Assembly (NCBI GenBank): GCA_031316255.1
Contig: JALDQW010000001.1
Coordinates: 2,699,485-2,763,484 of the forward strand
Direction: 5' to 3'
Length of the DNA: 64,000 nt
Source of the DNA: Nitrosomonas sp.
GTDB lineage: Bacteria > Pseudomonadota > Gammaproteobacteria > Burkholderiales > Nitrosomonadaceae
Below the pieces are notes generated by a model. The model did not search any database. It saw nothing but the letters and a program-made list of their open reading frames with translations, and had not been told where the DNA came from. Made by a program: the position numbers and the translations under genes. The stretch's first letter is position 1. Each line of letters opens with the position of its first letter. Positions 35,200 to 44,449 of this stretch are shown here, in pieces.

Positions 35200-36705
35200 A
35201 TGGCCGAGACAGAAGAACAAGCAGCAGTTGCCAGTGCTGAAGCGCAAACAGAAACTACAGATACCTTTGAAGCATTATTAAAAAAAGAATTCAAACCCAA
35301 ATCAGACAGGGCTCAACAGGCGGTTGAAAACGCAGTCAGAACACTGGCCGCACAAGCGCTTGCGCAGGCCAATCTCATCTCTGATACTGAGATTGATGCC
35401 ATAAAAAAAATACAATCGATTATCGCTTTGATTGATAAACGGCTCAGCGATCAGATTAATCTGATTATGCACCATCAAGACTTTCAAAAACTGGAAGGAA
35501 GCTGGCGCGGCATGCATTATCTGGTCAACAACACTGAAACCGATGAGATGCTGAAAATCAAGGTATTTAATGTCACCAAGAAGGAAGTGCATAAGGTTCT
35601 TAAAAAGTTTAAGGGAACAGCCTGGGATCAAAGTCCGCTTTTCAAGAAAGTTTATGAGCATGAGTATGGTCAGTTTGGCGGCGAGCCATTTGGGTGTTTA
35701 ATCGGTGATTATGATTTTGATAACGCCCCGCCTGATGTTGAATTTCTGCAGGAAATTTCCAAAATTTCCGCCGCAGCACATGTGCCGTTTATTGCCGCAG
35801 CTTCTCCGCAATTAATGAACATGGATTCCTGGCAGGAATTAGCCGATCCACGTGATTTAACCAAAATTTTTCAAACACCTGACTACGCTTCATGGCGTTC
35901 TTTAAGAGAATCCGAGGATTCGCGCTACATCGGTTTGACGTTGCCGCGTTTTTTGTCGCGGTTGCCTTATGGTGCAAAAACAGCACCGGTAGAAGAATTT
36001 GATTTTGAAGAAGACGTGGCGAATGCTGATCACAGCCGGTATACCTGGAGCAACTCGGCGTATGCAATGGGCGTCAATATCAATCGCGCGTTTAAGCTTT
36101 ATGGTTGGTGTTCCAGAATACGTGGAGTGGAATCAGGTGGGGCGGTTGAAAACCTGCCTACGCATACTTTCCCGACCGATGATGGCGGGGTAGATATGAA
36201 ATGTCCGACAGAGATAGCCATTAGCGACCGCCGTGAAGCTGAACTGGCAAAAAATGGTTTCATGCCATTGCTGCATAAGAAGAATTCTGATTTTGCCGCG
36301 TTTATCGGCGCACAGTCATTGCAAAAACCTTTCGAATACGATGATCCGGATGCAACGGCCAATGCAAATTTATCGGCAAGACTGCCTTATCTGTTTGCAG
36401 TATGCAGATTTGCGCATTACCTGAAATGTATTGTTCGGGATAAGATCGGCTCGTTCAAGGAACGCAACGACATGGAAAAATGGCTCAACAAATGGATAAA
36501 TAATTACGTCGAAGCCAATCCGGCATCCGCCAGTGAGATTGATAAGGCCAGAAAACCGCTGGCTGCTGCACAAGTCGTTGTTGAAGATGTTGAGGGTAAT
36601 CCTGGTTACTATACGTCCAAGTTTTACCTTCGGCCGCATTATCAACTTGAAGGGCTGACTGTTTCCTTGCGTCTCGTATCCAGGCTGCCTTCAGAGAAGA
36701 GTTGA
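35200..36705 (+). CDS. tssC: T6SS contractile sheath large subunit TssC
   Basis: A 501-residue protein with classic TssC segments: MHHQDFQKLEGSWRGMHYLV, SPLFKKVYEHEYGQFGGEP, LGLTLPRFLSRLPYG-like region, FAHYLKCIVRDKIGSF and the C-terminal PGYYTSKFYLRPHYQLEGL. It forms the sheath around the Hcp tube with TssB and is recycled by ClpV. Intact and full length. Confidence 0.96.
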   Translation: MAETEEQAAVASAEAQTETTDTFEALLKKEFKPKSDRAQQAVENAVRTLAAQALAQANLISDTEIDAIKKIQSIIALIDKRLSDQINLIMHHQDFQKLEGSWRGMHYLVNNTETDEMLKIKVFNVTKKEVHKVLKKFKGTAWDQSPLFKKVYEHEYGQFGGEPFGCLIGDYDFDNAPPDVEFLQEISKISAAAHVPFIAAASPQLMNMDSWQELADPRDLTKIFQTPDYASWRSLRESEDSRYIGLTLPRFLSRLPYGAKTAPVEEFDFEEDVANADHSRYTWSNSAYAMGVNINRAFKLYGWCSRIRGVESGGAVENLPTHTFPTDDGGVDMKCPTEIAISDRREAELAKNGFMPLLHKKNSDFAAFIGAQSLQKPFEYDDPDATANANLSARLPYLFAVCRFAHYLKCIVRDKIGSFKERNDMEKWLNKWINNYVEANPASASEIDKARKPLAAAQVVVEDVEGNPGYYTSKFYLRPHYQLEGLTVSLRLVSRLPSEKS

Positions 36706-36797
36706 GAATTTTGAAAATACCCCAGTAGCTTTGCAAAGCAATCAGTTGAGTGAAATAGAAATTCTTTTTTATTAATTTTTTAATCAAGGAGTGTGAA

Positions 36798-37283
36798 ATG
36801 GCTACAAATACATATTTAAATGCAGATCCTATTAAAGGTGAATCAACTGATGATGCACATGCCGACTGGATTGAAGTGTTTAGTTTTAGTCATGGCTTAT
36901 CTCAACCCATGTCGGGTGCCGGTGGAACAGGCGGCCGCGCTGCGGCGCGTGCTGATTTACAGCCGTTTGTGGTTACTAAAAGCATTGATAAAGCGAGTGT
37001 GGATCTGAATATATATTGTGCAAAAGGCACGCATATTGCCAAGCTGGTTCTGGAAGTATGCCAGGAAACTGGTGAGAAACTGTGTTATTTGAAATATGAA
37101 CTGGAAAACGTAATGATTCAGTCAGTTTCAATAAGTGGAGGTGGCTCAGATCGTCCGCATGAAACAGTATCCTTTGTGTATGACAAGATTGCCTGGGAAT
37201 ATACGCCAGCGAACGATGACGGTACAGCCGGTACGACAGTTGGACCTAAAAAATGGAATCTTGAGAAAAACATCGAGGAATAA
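36798..37283 (+). CDS. hcp: T6SS tube protein Hcp (TssD)
   Basis: A 161-residue beta-barrel ring protein; six copies form each ring of the inner tube. The sequence has GESTDDAHADWIEVFSFSHG, ASVDLNIYCAKGTHIAKLVLEVC and the C-terminal KIAWEYTP. CAAGGAG lies nine bases before the ATG. A 10-bp hairpin lies just downstream (37301-37338), perhaps stabilising or limiting the transcript so that Hcp exceeds later products. Confidence 0.95.
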   Translation: MATNTYLNADPIKGESTDDAHADWIEVFSFSHGLSQPMSGAGGTGGRAAARADLQPFVVTKSIDKASVDLNIYCAKGTHIAKLVLEVCQETGEKLCYLKYELENVMIQSVSISGGGSDRPHETVSFVYDKIAWEYTPANDDGTAGTTVGPKKWNLEKNIEE

Positions 37284-37300
37284 ATTTTTATTCTTAAAAT

Positions 37301-37338
37301 GTTCGTTTACTGGTACTGCTTTCTACTGGTAAACGAAC
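37301..37338 (+). terminator. Inverted repeat between hcp and tagJ
   Basis: GTTCGTTTAC and GTAAACGAAC form a perfect 10-bp stem with an 18-base loop, 18 nt after the hcp stop. No T-run follows, so it is better read as an attenuator or mRNA stabiliser than a strong terminator. Confidence 0.5.
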
Positions 37339-37384
37339 GTTAAATCCTTCCTTTGTGTTTAAAGGTCCATAGTTTGAGATTTCA

Positions 37385-38194
37385 ATGACACCAGAAGACT
37401 TATTAAAGCAGGGTGATCTTAATGAAGCGCTGCGAGTGCTTCAGGAGCAGGTAAAGAAACATCCGTCCAATTCGGAATACAGAATTTTTCTGTTTCAGTT
37501 GCTGATCGTTATGGGTCAATGGGAAAGAGCGCTGAATCAGTTGAAAGTTATCAAAGAACTGGATGATAGCGCTATCGCCATGGTGCTGATGTATCGTCAG
37601 GTGATAGCCTGCGAACAATATCGCGAACAGGTTTTTGGGGGTAAGAAAGACCCCATAGTGCTCGGTAAACCCGAAGAATGGATTGCATTATTAATGCAAT
37701 CGCTCAAACTTATTGCCGAGAATAAATTCGAAGCTGCTAATGTATTGCGTAAACAGGCATTTGAACAAGCTTTTGCTGTTGCCGGAACAATCGATGATGA
37801 ATCATTTGGATGGCTGGCGGATGCCGATGAACGAATAGGCCCGGTCATTGAAGCGTTTATTGACGGACGTTATTTATGGACAACACTGGATAATTTGCAA
37901 ACGATTGTTATCGAGGAGCCCAGTGATTTGCGTGACGTTGTCTGGTTGCCTGCACATTTTAGCTGGAAAAATGGCGGAGAAAATTATGGATTGATTCCAT
38001 CCCGTTATCCGTTTTCTTATCAGATTGATTCGCTGTTGGCGTTGTCGCGCAAAACGATCTGGAAAGAAGTGGCGCCGGATTTGCATCTGGGTTATGGGCA
38101 AAAAATGATTGCTACGGATCAGTCGGAATATCCGATTATGCAGGTTCGTACCATTAATGTAGGGCATGCTGAAAATCATGCTGAGGGTGCGTAA
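37385..38194 (+). CDS. tagJ: T6SS accessory protein TagJ (ImpE/SciE)
   Basis: A 269-residue protein. The TPR-like N-terminus (LLKQGDLNEALRVLQEQVKKHPSN) is followed by the ImpE-specific C-terminal half with GRYLWTTLDNLQTI, RDVVWLPAHFSWKNGGE and IPSRYPFS. TagJ binds the sheath subunit TssB in systems of this type and may assist sheath recycling. It ends two bases before the tssE TTG start, indicating coupling. Confidence 0.92.
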   Translation: MTPEDLLKQGDLNEALRVLQEQVKKHPSNSEYRIFLFQLLIVMGQWERALNQLKVIKELDDSAIAMVLMYRQVIACEQYREQVFGGKKDPIVLGKPEEWIALLMQSLKLIAENKFEAANVLRKQAFEQAFAVAGTIDDESFGWLADADERIGPVIEAFIDGRYLWTTLDNLQTIVIEEPSDLRDVVWLPAHFSWKNGGENYGLIPSRYPFSYQIDSLLALSRKTIWKEVAPDLHLGYGQKMIATDQSEYPIMQVRTINVGHAENHAEGA

Positions 38195-38196
38195 GC

Positions 38197-38847
38197 TTGG
38201 GTGCATTTACCAGAAGCAGAAGTTTTCCTTCACTACTGGATCGACTAACCAATGACGATCCTGTTCTGCTTTCATTGAATAATTTGAAGGGTGAAATCGA
38301 GGCAACTGAGAATTCGCTTGTAAAATTATCCGGTGCGTTGAAAGAAAATCCGGAAAGTACATCGGTTCAAATTGAGGATGAACGGCGGAATCTGCAGCTT
38401 AAATTGAATGTGTTGAGAGCAAAATACACGACATTGGCCGATTCGGTTGATTCAAAGCAGGATATTCGTGATTGTGTCAAAAGGGATCTGGAATGGTTGT
38501 TAAATGCAAGTCGCTTTTTTTTGGATGATGAACAGGAACAGTATCCGGAGGCGGCATGTTCTGTCTTGAATTACGGTACGCCGGATTTGACAGGTAAAAC
38601 GGTATCCGGTTTGAATCTTGTTCAGCTCGAAAGGCAGTTGTACCAAACCATTGTCAATTTTGAGCCCCGTATTATTCAAAAAACCTTGTCGGTTAGTGTT
38701 GTGGCTGATCCGGTTAAGACAAAACATAATATTTTTGTATTTGAAATTGAAGGAGAGTTATGTGCAAAACCGTCACCGGTGCATTTGCATTTAAGAACTG
38801 AATTTGAATTGGAAAACTGTCAGGTTGCTGTATATGACATGAATTAG
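38197..38847 (+). CDS. tssE: T6SS baseplate protein TssE (gp25-like)
   Basis: The start is a TTG at 38197, with GAGGG about nine bases upstream inside tagJ; no in-frame ATG precedes the conserved SFPSLLDRL segment. At 216 residues it is longer than most TssE proteins because of a charged insert (about residues 28-75). The gp25 core follows: DIRDCVKRDLEWLLNAS, SVLNYGTPDLTG and the C-terminal RIIQKTLSVSVV. TssE links the baseplate to the sheath. Lies between tagJ and tssF. Confidence 0.88.
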   Translation: MGAFTRSRSFPSLLDRLTNDDPVLLSLNNLKGEIEATENSLVKLSGALKENPESTSVQIEDERRNLQLKLNVLRAKYTTLADSVDSKQDIRDCVKRDLEWLLNASRFFLDDEQEQYPEAACSVLNYGTPDLTGKTVSGLNLVQLERQLYQTIVNFEPRIIQKTLSVSVVADPVKTKHNIFVFEIEGELCAKPSPVHLHLRTEFELENCQVAVYDMN

Positions 38848-38860
38848 GTGCTGAGAAAGA

Positions 38861-40738
38861 ATGACGCCACGTTTGCTTGAATTTTACGAGAAGGAGCTGC
38901 GATTCATCCGTGAAATGGGGGTGGAGTTTTCCAAGCGTTACCCTAAAATAGCGGCTGGATTGGATCTTGGGAGTGCCGAATGCGCTGACCCTTATGTTGA
39001 ACGTTTAATTGAAAGTTTCGCGTTTTTGACAGCGCGCATTCAATTGAAAATGGACGCTGAGTATCCGCGCTTTACCCAGCATTTGTTGGAAATTGTTTAT
39101 CCGCATTACTTAACGCCTTTGCCGTCCATGATGGTTGCGGAATTTAATCCAGATCTTAAAGGCGGTATTGCCGAGAATGGTTTTCTAATCCCCAGAAATA
39201 CAAAATTGGTCAGTAAGATTGTCGGTGGTCGAAGTCGGTGTACTTTTCAGACAGCACATGATATTAAAATCTGGCCCGTTCTAGTCAAAGAAGCGGCGTA
39301 TCTGCCGCTCGGTCAGGTAGCCATTTATTGTGAATCGAATTACAACACTGTCAAATCCGGTCTCCGAATAAAGTTGCAGGCTGCATCCGGTTTTCGTTTC
39401 AATCAAATCCCGATTGATCAACTGACTTTTTATCTCTATGGCACAGGGAACTTGCCCGTTCAGATTTATGAATTGATTATGGGGCATGGGGTATCTGTCG
39501 TTATTCAAGATCCTTCGGATCAACAGATTTATCCATTGGATAAGTCTATACTAAAACCCGTTGGATTCAACCGGAATGAATCCCTGCTACCGTCTACCGC
39601 ACAAAGTTTTCAGGGTTACCGTTTGTTGCAGGAATATTTTGCGTTGCCTGAGCGTTTCCTGTTTGTACAATTGAACGGTTTGCAATCTTCCATGCAAAAT
39701 ATTGGTGCAAGCGAGCTGGAAATCGTAATATTGCTGGACACGGTTCAAGATAAGCTTGAGCATGCGATTCAGTCCAGCAATTTCAAACTGAATTGTGCGC
39801 CTGCGATCAATTTATTCGAGAAACAGGCCGATCGTATCCACCTGAAACCACAGGATGCAGAACATCATCTGGTCATTGATAAAACCAGATCGAACGATTT
39901 TGAGGTTTTCAGTGTTTTAGATGTTGTTGGTATCGGCAGTGACCTGGTTTCAGAGCAGCCGTTTCAACCGTTTTATTCGGCATATCGTCAAAATTCGGAT
40001 GTTTCAGCTGATTTTGCTTATTACACCATCAGGCGACAGCCCGCATTGCAACCGGTAAATGCAAGTCCGTCTTTTTTAAAGACGGAATACACCGGAAACG
40101 AAGTTTATTTGTCGCTGGTGGATGCCAGTGAAGCGCCCTATAATCCGGATATTAAACAGCTTGGTGTGCGCGTGTTATGTACTAACCGGGACTTGCCGAA
40201 GTTGATTGTTCCGGGGGAAGGTAATAACGATTTCAGTTTGGAAATCAGCGCGCCGCTGGATAAAGAAAAAGGTATACGCTGCCTTGCCGGTCCTACCGAA
40301 CCAAAGCCATCCCATGCTGAAGGCAGCCATGCATGGCGCTTGATTAATCATTTGTCGCTAAATTATCTGAGTCTGATCGACAATGATCATCAGCAAGGCG
40401 CTAAGGTGTTGCGTGATATGCTGAAACTGTATGGTGATTATTCAGAACATGCAATCGCCAAACAGGTTGAAGGGCTGCTTTCAATTGAGACGCGGCCAAT
40501 GACTTGCAGGGTTCCAGTAAAAGGACCAATAACATTTGGACGCGGCCTGGAGATTACGCTTATATTTGATGAATCAGCCTTTGCCGGTGGGAGTTGTTTC
40601 CTGCTTGGCGCCATTCTTGAACAATTTTTCTGCAAATATGCATCGATTAACAGTTTTACTCAGGTAAAAGTCACTACCAGAGAACGCGGTGAGGTAATGA
40701 AATGGCCGGTCAGGACAGGAACCAGAGCCTTGCTTTAG
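38861..40738 (+). CDS. tssF: T6SS baseplate protein TssF
   Basis: A 625-residue baseplate wedge protein. The N-terminus MTPRLLEFYEKELRFIREMG.EF and AGLDLGSAECADPYVERLIESFAFLTARI are strongly conserved in TssF, as are YPHYLTPLPSMMVAEF and the C-terminal RGLEITLIFDESAFAGGS. It overlaps the tssG start by 37 nt, so the two are translationally coupled and form the usual TssF2G wedge. Confidence 0.95.
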   Translation: MTPRLLEFYEKELRFIREMGVEFSKRYPKIAAGLDLGSAECADPYVERLIESFAFLTARIQLKMDAEYPRFTQHLLEIVYPHYLTPLPSMMVAEFNPDLKGGIAENGFLIPRNTKLVSKIVGGRSRCTFQTAHDIKIWPVLVKEAAYLPLGQVAIYCESNYNTVKSGLRIKLQAASGFRFNQIPIDQLTFYLYGTGNLPVQIYELIMGHGVSVVIQDPSDQQIYPLDKSILKPVGFNRNESLLPSTAQSFQGYRLLQEYFALPERFLFVQLNGLQSSMQNIGASELEIVILLDTVQDKLEHAIQSSNFKLNCAPAINLFEKQADRIHLKPQDAEHHLVIDKTRSNDFEVFSVLDVVGIGSDLVSEQPFQPFYSAYRQNSDVSADFAYYTIRRQPALQPVNASPSFLKTEYTGNEVYLSLVDASEAPYNPDIKQLGVRVLCTNRDLPKLIVPGEGNNDFSLEISAPLDKEKGIRCLAGPTEPKPSHAEGSHAWRLINHLSLNYLSLIDNDHQQGAKVLRDMLKLYGDYSEHAIAKQVEGLLSIETRPMTCRVPVKGPITFGRGLEITLIFDESAFAGGSCFLLGAILEQFFCKYASINSFTQVKVTTRERGEVMKWPVRTGTRALL

Positions 40739-41733
40739 AATTACTGGAGGAACTCCAGCGGGAGCCCTACAGATTCGATTTTTATCAGGCGATTCGTCTG
40801 TTTGAATGTGTTTATCGCGATAAAGGGCGGCTGGGGTATTCGCTGACGCCGGGCAAAGATGCGATTAGACTGGGACAACTACCGTCATTACAGTTTGCGC
40901 CGGCAACGATTGCGGCTTACAGTGCCAATAATGCTGAAAATGCCAATGCGGTGTTGAAAGTCTATTTTTTTGGCGTATTTGGTCCTAATGGCCCTTTGCC
41001 ACTGCATTTAACCGAATATGCCAGAAATCGTATCCATACAGCCAAAGACGATACGTTTGCTGAATTTATGGATATTTTTCATCATCGTTTGCTCAGCTTG
41101 TTTTATCGCGCCTGGGCAGATAAAGAGCCGACAGTCCAGTTCGATCGCACAGAAAATGATCGCTTCAAATTTTTTATTGGATCGTTTGCGGGGTTAGCGG
41201 AACGCTCGCAGCAACAACGCGACGAGATTTCTGACTTCACCAAATTGTCTTTTGCTGCGCATTTGGGTAGTCAGACCAGGCATGCAAATGGACTGATTAC
41301 TATGCTGAATGCGTATTTCCAGATACCGATCAAGATACAGGAATTTATTGGAGAATGGCTGGAAATTCCTCTTGACAGCCTCTGCTACTTAAATTCGGAT
41401 AAAAACACCGGGCAGTTAGGCTTAACAGCGACAATCGGTACACAAAGCTGGCAGTGTATGCACAAATTCAGGATTGTTGCCGGGCCCCTAAATCTGAATC
41501 AGTTTGAATCATTTTTGCCGGATGGAAAAAAAATAACGGCGTTGCGCAGCCTTGTTAAGAATTATATGGGTTTCGAGTTTGCCTGGGATATTAATCTGGT
41601 GCTGAAAAAAGAGGCGGTGCCCACAATACAGTTGGGTAAATATGGTCAGTTGGGCTGGACAAGCTGGTTATTTTCTCAGCGTAGGCACAAGGATGCCTGT
41701 GATCTGTTTATCGATATGGAGAAATATGTATGA
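40702..41733 (+). CDS. tssG: T6SS baseplate protein TssG
   Basis: A 343-residue partner of TssF. Diagnostic segments: EPYRFDFYQAIRLFE, VYFFGVFGPNGPLPLHLTEYA, FMDIFHHRLLSLFYRAWA and the C-terminal QLGWTSWLF. The ATG lies inside tssF and the stop overlaps the clpV start (ATGA), so tssF, tssG and clpV form a tightly coupled block. Confidence 0.95.
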   Translation: MAGQDRNQSLALELLEELQREPYRFDFYQAIRLFECVYRDKGRLGYSLTPGKDAIRLGQLPSLQFAPATIAAYSANNAENANAVLKVYFFGVFGPNGPLPLHLTEYARNRIHTAKDDTFAEFMDIFHHRLLSLFYRAWADKEPTVQFDRTENDRFKFFIGSFAGLAERSQQQRDEISDFTKLSFAAHLGSQTRHANGLITMLNAYFQIPIKIQEFIGEWLEIPLDSLCYLNSDKNTGQLGLTATIGTQSWQCMHKFRIVAGPLNLNQFESFLPDGKKITALRSLVKNYMGFEFAWDINLVLKKEAVPTIQLGKYGQLGWTSWLFSQRRHKDACDLFIDMEKYV

Positions 41734-44423
41734 CGGAAATCAGTCGTACAGCATTGTTCGGGAAACTGAATAACCTGGCGTATAAAAGTATTGAAAGTGC
41801 GACTACTTTTTGCAAATTACGCGGGAACCCTTATGTGGAACTGGTGCACTGGCTGAATCAGATTATGCAGTTTCCTGATTCTGATATTCACAGAATTGTC
41901 AAAAAGTTTGAACTGAATCCATCCCGTATGTCCCGCGATTTTATTGAATCCCTGGATCGTTTGCCTGCAGGTGCAACCAGTTTGTCGGACTTCTCGCTTC
42001 ATGTTGAAGAGTCGGTGGAAAATGCCTGGCTCTACGCGAGTTTGAGTTATAGCAGCAGTCAGATACGAACAGGTCATTTGTTACTTGGCCTATTAAAGAA
42101 TGACCGACTGAAAAATAACTTATTTGCTATTTCCCGGGAATTCAGGAAAATTAATGCCGATGACTTGCTTGAACATTTGACGGCGATTGTGTCCGGTTCC
42201 CCGGAAGACAAACTAACTGCACAAGATGGAACAACGCTTGGCAGTAGTGCGGTGCCGGGAGAATATTCAGGTGCAATGCCCGCTGCTCAGATGGGCAAGC
42301 AAAAAGCATTACAACAGTTTTCAGTCGATCTGACTGAAGCCGCGCGGCAGGGAAAGGTCGATCCGGTTGTTGGGCGCGATCATGAAATCCGGCAGTTAAT
42401 TGATATTCTGATGCGCAGGCGGCAAAACAATCCTATTCTGACGGGTGAGGCAGGCGTCGGAAAAACGGCTGTCGTGGAAGGGTTTGCTTTAAGAATAGCC
42501 GGTGGTGATGTGCCGCCGCCCCTTAAGGAGGTCACTGTCAGAACATTGGATCTGGGATTGTTGCAGGCTGGCGCCAGTATGAAAGGCGAGTTTGAGAACC
42601 GCTTGCGGCAGGTTATTGATGAAGTGCAGGCTTCTGAAAAACCAATTATTCTGTTTATCGACGAAGCGCATACGTTGATTGGCGCAGGCGGTTCGGCGGG
42701 AACCGGCGATGCAGCAAATCTGCTGAAACCTGCTTTGGCAAGAGGCACGTTGCGGACAATCGCGGCGACTACCTGGTCGGAATACAAAAAATATTTCGAA
42801 AAAGATCCTGCGCTGACCCGGCGTTTTCAGGTTGTCAAAATTAACGAGCCGACTGAATCGAAAGCCATTGAAATGGTGCGTTGCCTGTCCACGGTGATGG
42901 AGAAGCATCATAATGTGCTGTTGCTCGATGAAGCGTTAGAGGATGCCGTCAAACTGTCGCATCGCTATATTCCGGACCGCCAGTTGCCGGATAAATGCGT
43001 CAGCGTTCTTGATACGGCCTGCGCACGGGTTGCGATTAGCCAATCTGCGGTTCCGCCAGAAGTGGAGGACAGCCGCCGCCGTATTGAAGCATTGAAAATT
43101 GAAAAAGATATTATCGGGCGGGAACAGGCTGTCGGTGTCGACGTTCGCGAAAGGCAAATGAAAGTCGACAACCAGTTGGCCGAAGAAACGGAACGGTTGG
43201 TGCAACTGGAACAACGCTGGCAGGATGAAAAGAAAATCGTCGATCAGATTCTGGAGTTAAGAGCACAATTGCGGCCCGTTCAACATACTGCAAGTGATAC
43301 TGCAAGTGATACGCAAGTACCTCCCAATAACGCTGACCCGGAAGCCATGCCAAAACTGAAAGCGCTGCAAACACAGTTGACGGAACTGCAGGGTGAACGG
43401 CCATTGATGTTTCCGACTGTCGATGGTCAGGCCATCGCTTCTGTAATTGCCGGGTGGACCGGTATACCGGTTGGGCGCATGGTCAAGAACGAAATCGAGG
43501 CGGTACTCAACCTCGGCGAGACACTGAACAAAAGAGTGATCGGACAACGTCATGCGCTGGATATGATTGCGCGGCGCGTACAAACCTCGCGCGCGAGTCT
43601 GGATAATCCGGGCAAGCCGATCGGCGTGTTTATGTTGTGCGGGCCCTCCGGTGTGGGTAAAACCGAGACCGGTCTGGCGTTGGCCGAAGCATTGTACGGT
43701 GGCGAAGAGAATATTATCACCATTAACATGAGCGAATATCAGGAAGCACATACGGTTTCAACGTTAAAGGGATCGCCACCAGGCTATGTGGGTTATGGCG
43801 AAGGCGGAATTCTGACCGAAGCGGTCCGGCGCAGGCCTTATAGCGTTATCCTGCTGGATGAAGTTGAAAAAGCGCACCCGGATGTGCATGAAATATTTTT
43901 CCAGGTGTTCGATAAAGGCTGGATGGAAGATGCGGAAGGGCGGTTCATTGACTTTAAAAATACGATTATATTGTTGACTTCCAATGCGGGAACAGATTTG
44001 ATCATGAGCCTGTGCAAGGATCCCGAACTTGTCCCTGAAGCCGAAGCCATTGCGAAAGCGTTGCATGAGCCGTTGTTAAAAATCTTCCCGGCGGCATTGC
44101 TGGGCAGGTTGGTGACCATCCCCTATTTCCCAATCAGTGATGACATGCTCAAAGCAATTATCCGATTGCAATTGGGCCGGATAGAGAAACGGGTGGTAAC
44201 AAATCATGGCATCCCATTTATATATGATGACGATGTGGTGCAATTGATCGCCGAGCGTTGTAATGAAGTGGAAAGCGGCGCCCGGGTGGTCGATGCCATT
44301 CTGACAAATACCGTGCTTCCTACCATCAGTCAGCAGTTTCTGACGAAAATGATGACAGGAGATAGAATCTCTGCGGTCAGAATCAGTGTGGAAAATAGTG
44401 AATTTAGTTACCAGTTTGATTAA
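41730..44423 (+). CDS. clpV: T6SS AAA+ ATPase ClpV (TssH)
   Basis: An 897-residue ClpB-like unfoldase. The N-domain begins with KLNNLAYKSIESATTFCKLRGN, which binds the contracted sheath. The first AAA+ module has Walker A GEAGVGKT (about 239) and Walker B ILFIDEAHTLIGAGG. A coiled middle domain follows, then the second module with Walker A GPSGVGKT (about 638) and VILLDEVEKAHPDV. It disassembles contracted TssBC sheaths for reuse. The spacer around residues 505-540 contains a short repeated TASDT motif. Confidence 0.95.
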   Translation: MTEISRTALFGKLNNLAYKSIESATTFCKLRGNPYVELVHWLNQIMQFPDSDIHRIVKKFELNPSRMSRDFIESLDRLPAGATSLSDFSLHVEESVENAWLYASLSYSSSQIRTGHLLLGLLKNDRLKNNLFAISREFRKINADDLLEHLTAIVSGSPEDKLTAQDGTTLGSSAVPGEYSGAMPAAQMGKQKALQQFSVDLTEAARQGKVDPVVGRDHEIRQLIDILMRRRQNNPILTGEAGVGKTAVVEGFALRIAGGDVPPPLKEVTVRTLDLGLLQAGASMKGEFENRLRQVIDEVQASEKPIILFIDEAHTLIGAGGSAGTGDAANLLKPALARGTLRTIAATTWSEYKKYFEKDPALTRRFQVVKINEPTESKAIEMVRCLSTVMEKHHNVLLLDEALEDAVKLSHRYIPDRQLPDKCVSVLDTACARVAISQSAVPPEVEDSRRRIEALKIEKDIIGREQAVGVDVRERQMKVDNQLAEETERLVQLEQRWQDEKKIVDQILELRAQLRPVQHTASDTASDTQVPPNNADPEAMPKLKALQTQLTELQGERPLMFPTVDGQAIASVIAGWTGIPVGRMVKNEIEAVLNLGETLNKRVIGQRHALDMIARRVQTSRASLDNPGKPIGVFMLCGPSGVGKTETGLALAEALYGGEENIITINMSEYQEAHTVSTLKGSPPGYVGYGEGGILTEAVRRRPYSVILLDEVEKAHPDVHEIFFQVFDKGWMEDAEGRFIDFKNTIILLTSNAGTDLIMSLCKDPELVPEAEAIAKALHEPLLKIFPAALLGRLVTIPYFPISDDMLKAIIRLQLGRIEKRVVTNHGIPFIYDDDVVQLIAERCNEVESGARVVDAILTNTVLPTISQQFLTKMMTGDRISAVRISVENSEFSYQFD

Positions 44424-44449
44424 TCTCAGGATATATTGCGAGTGTAGAC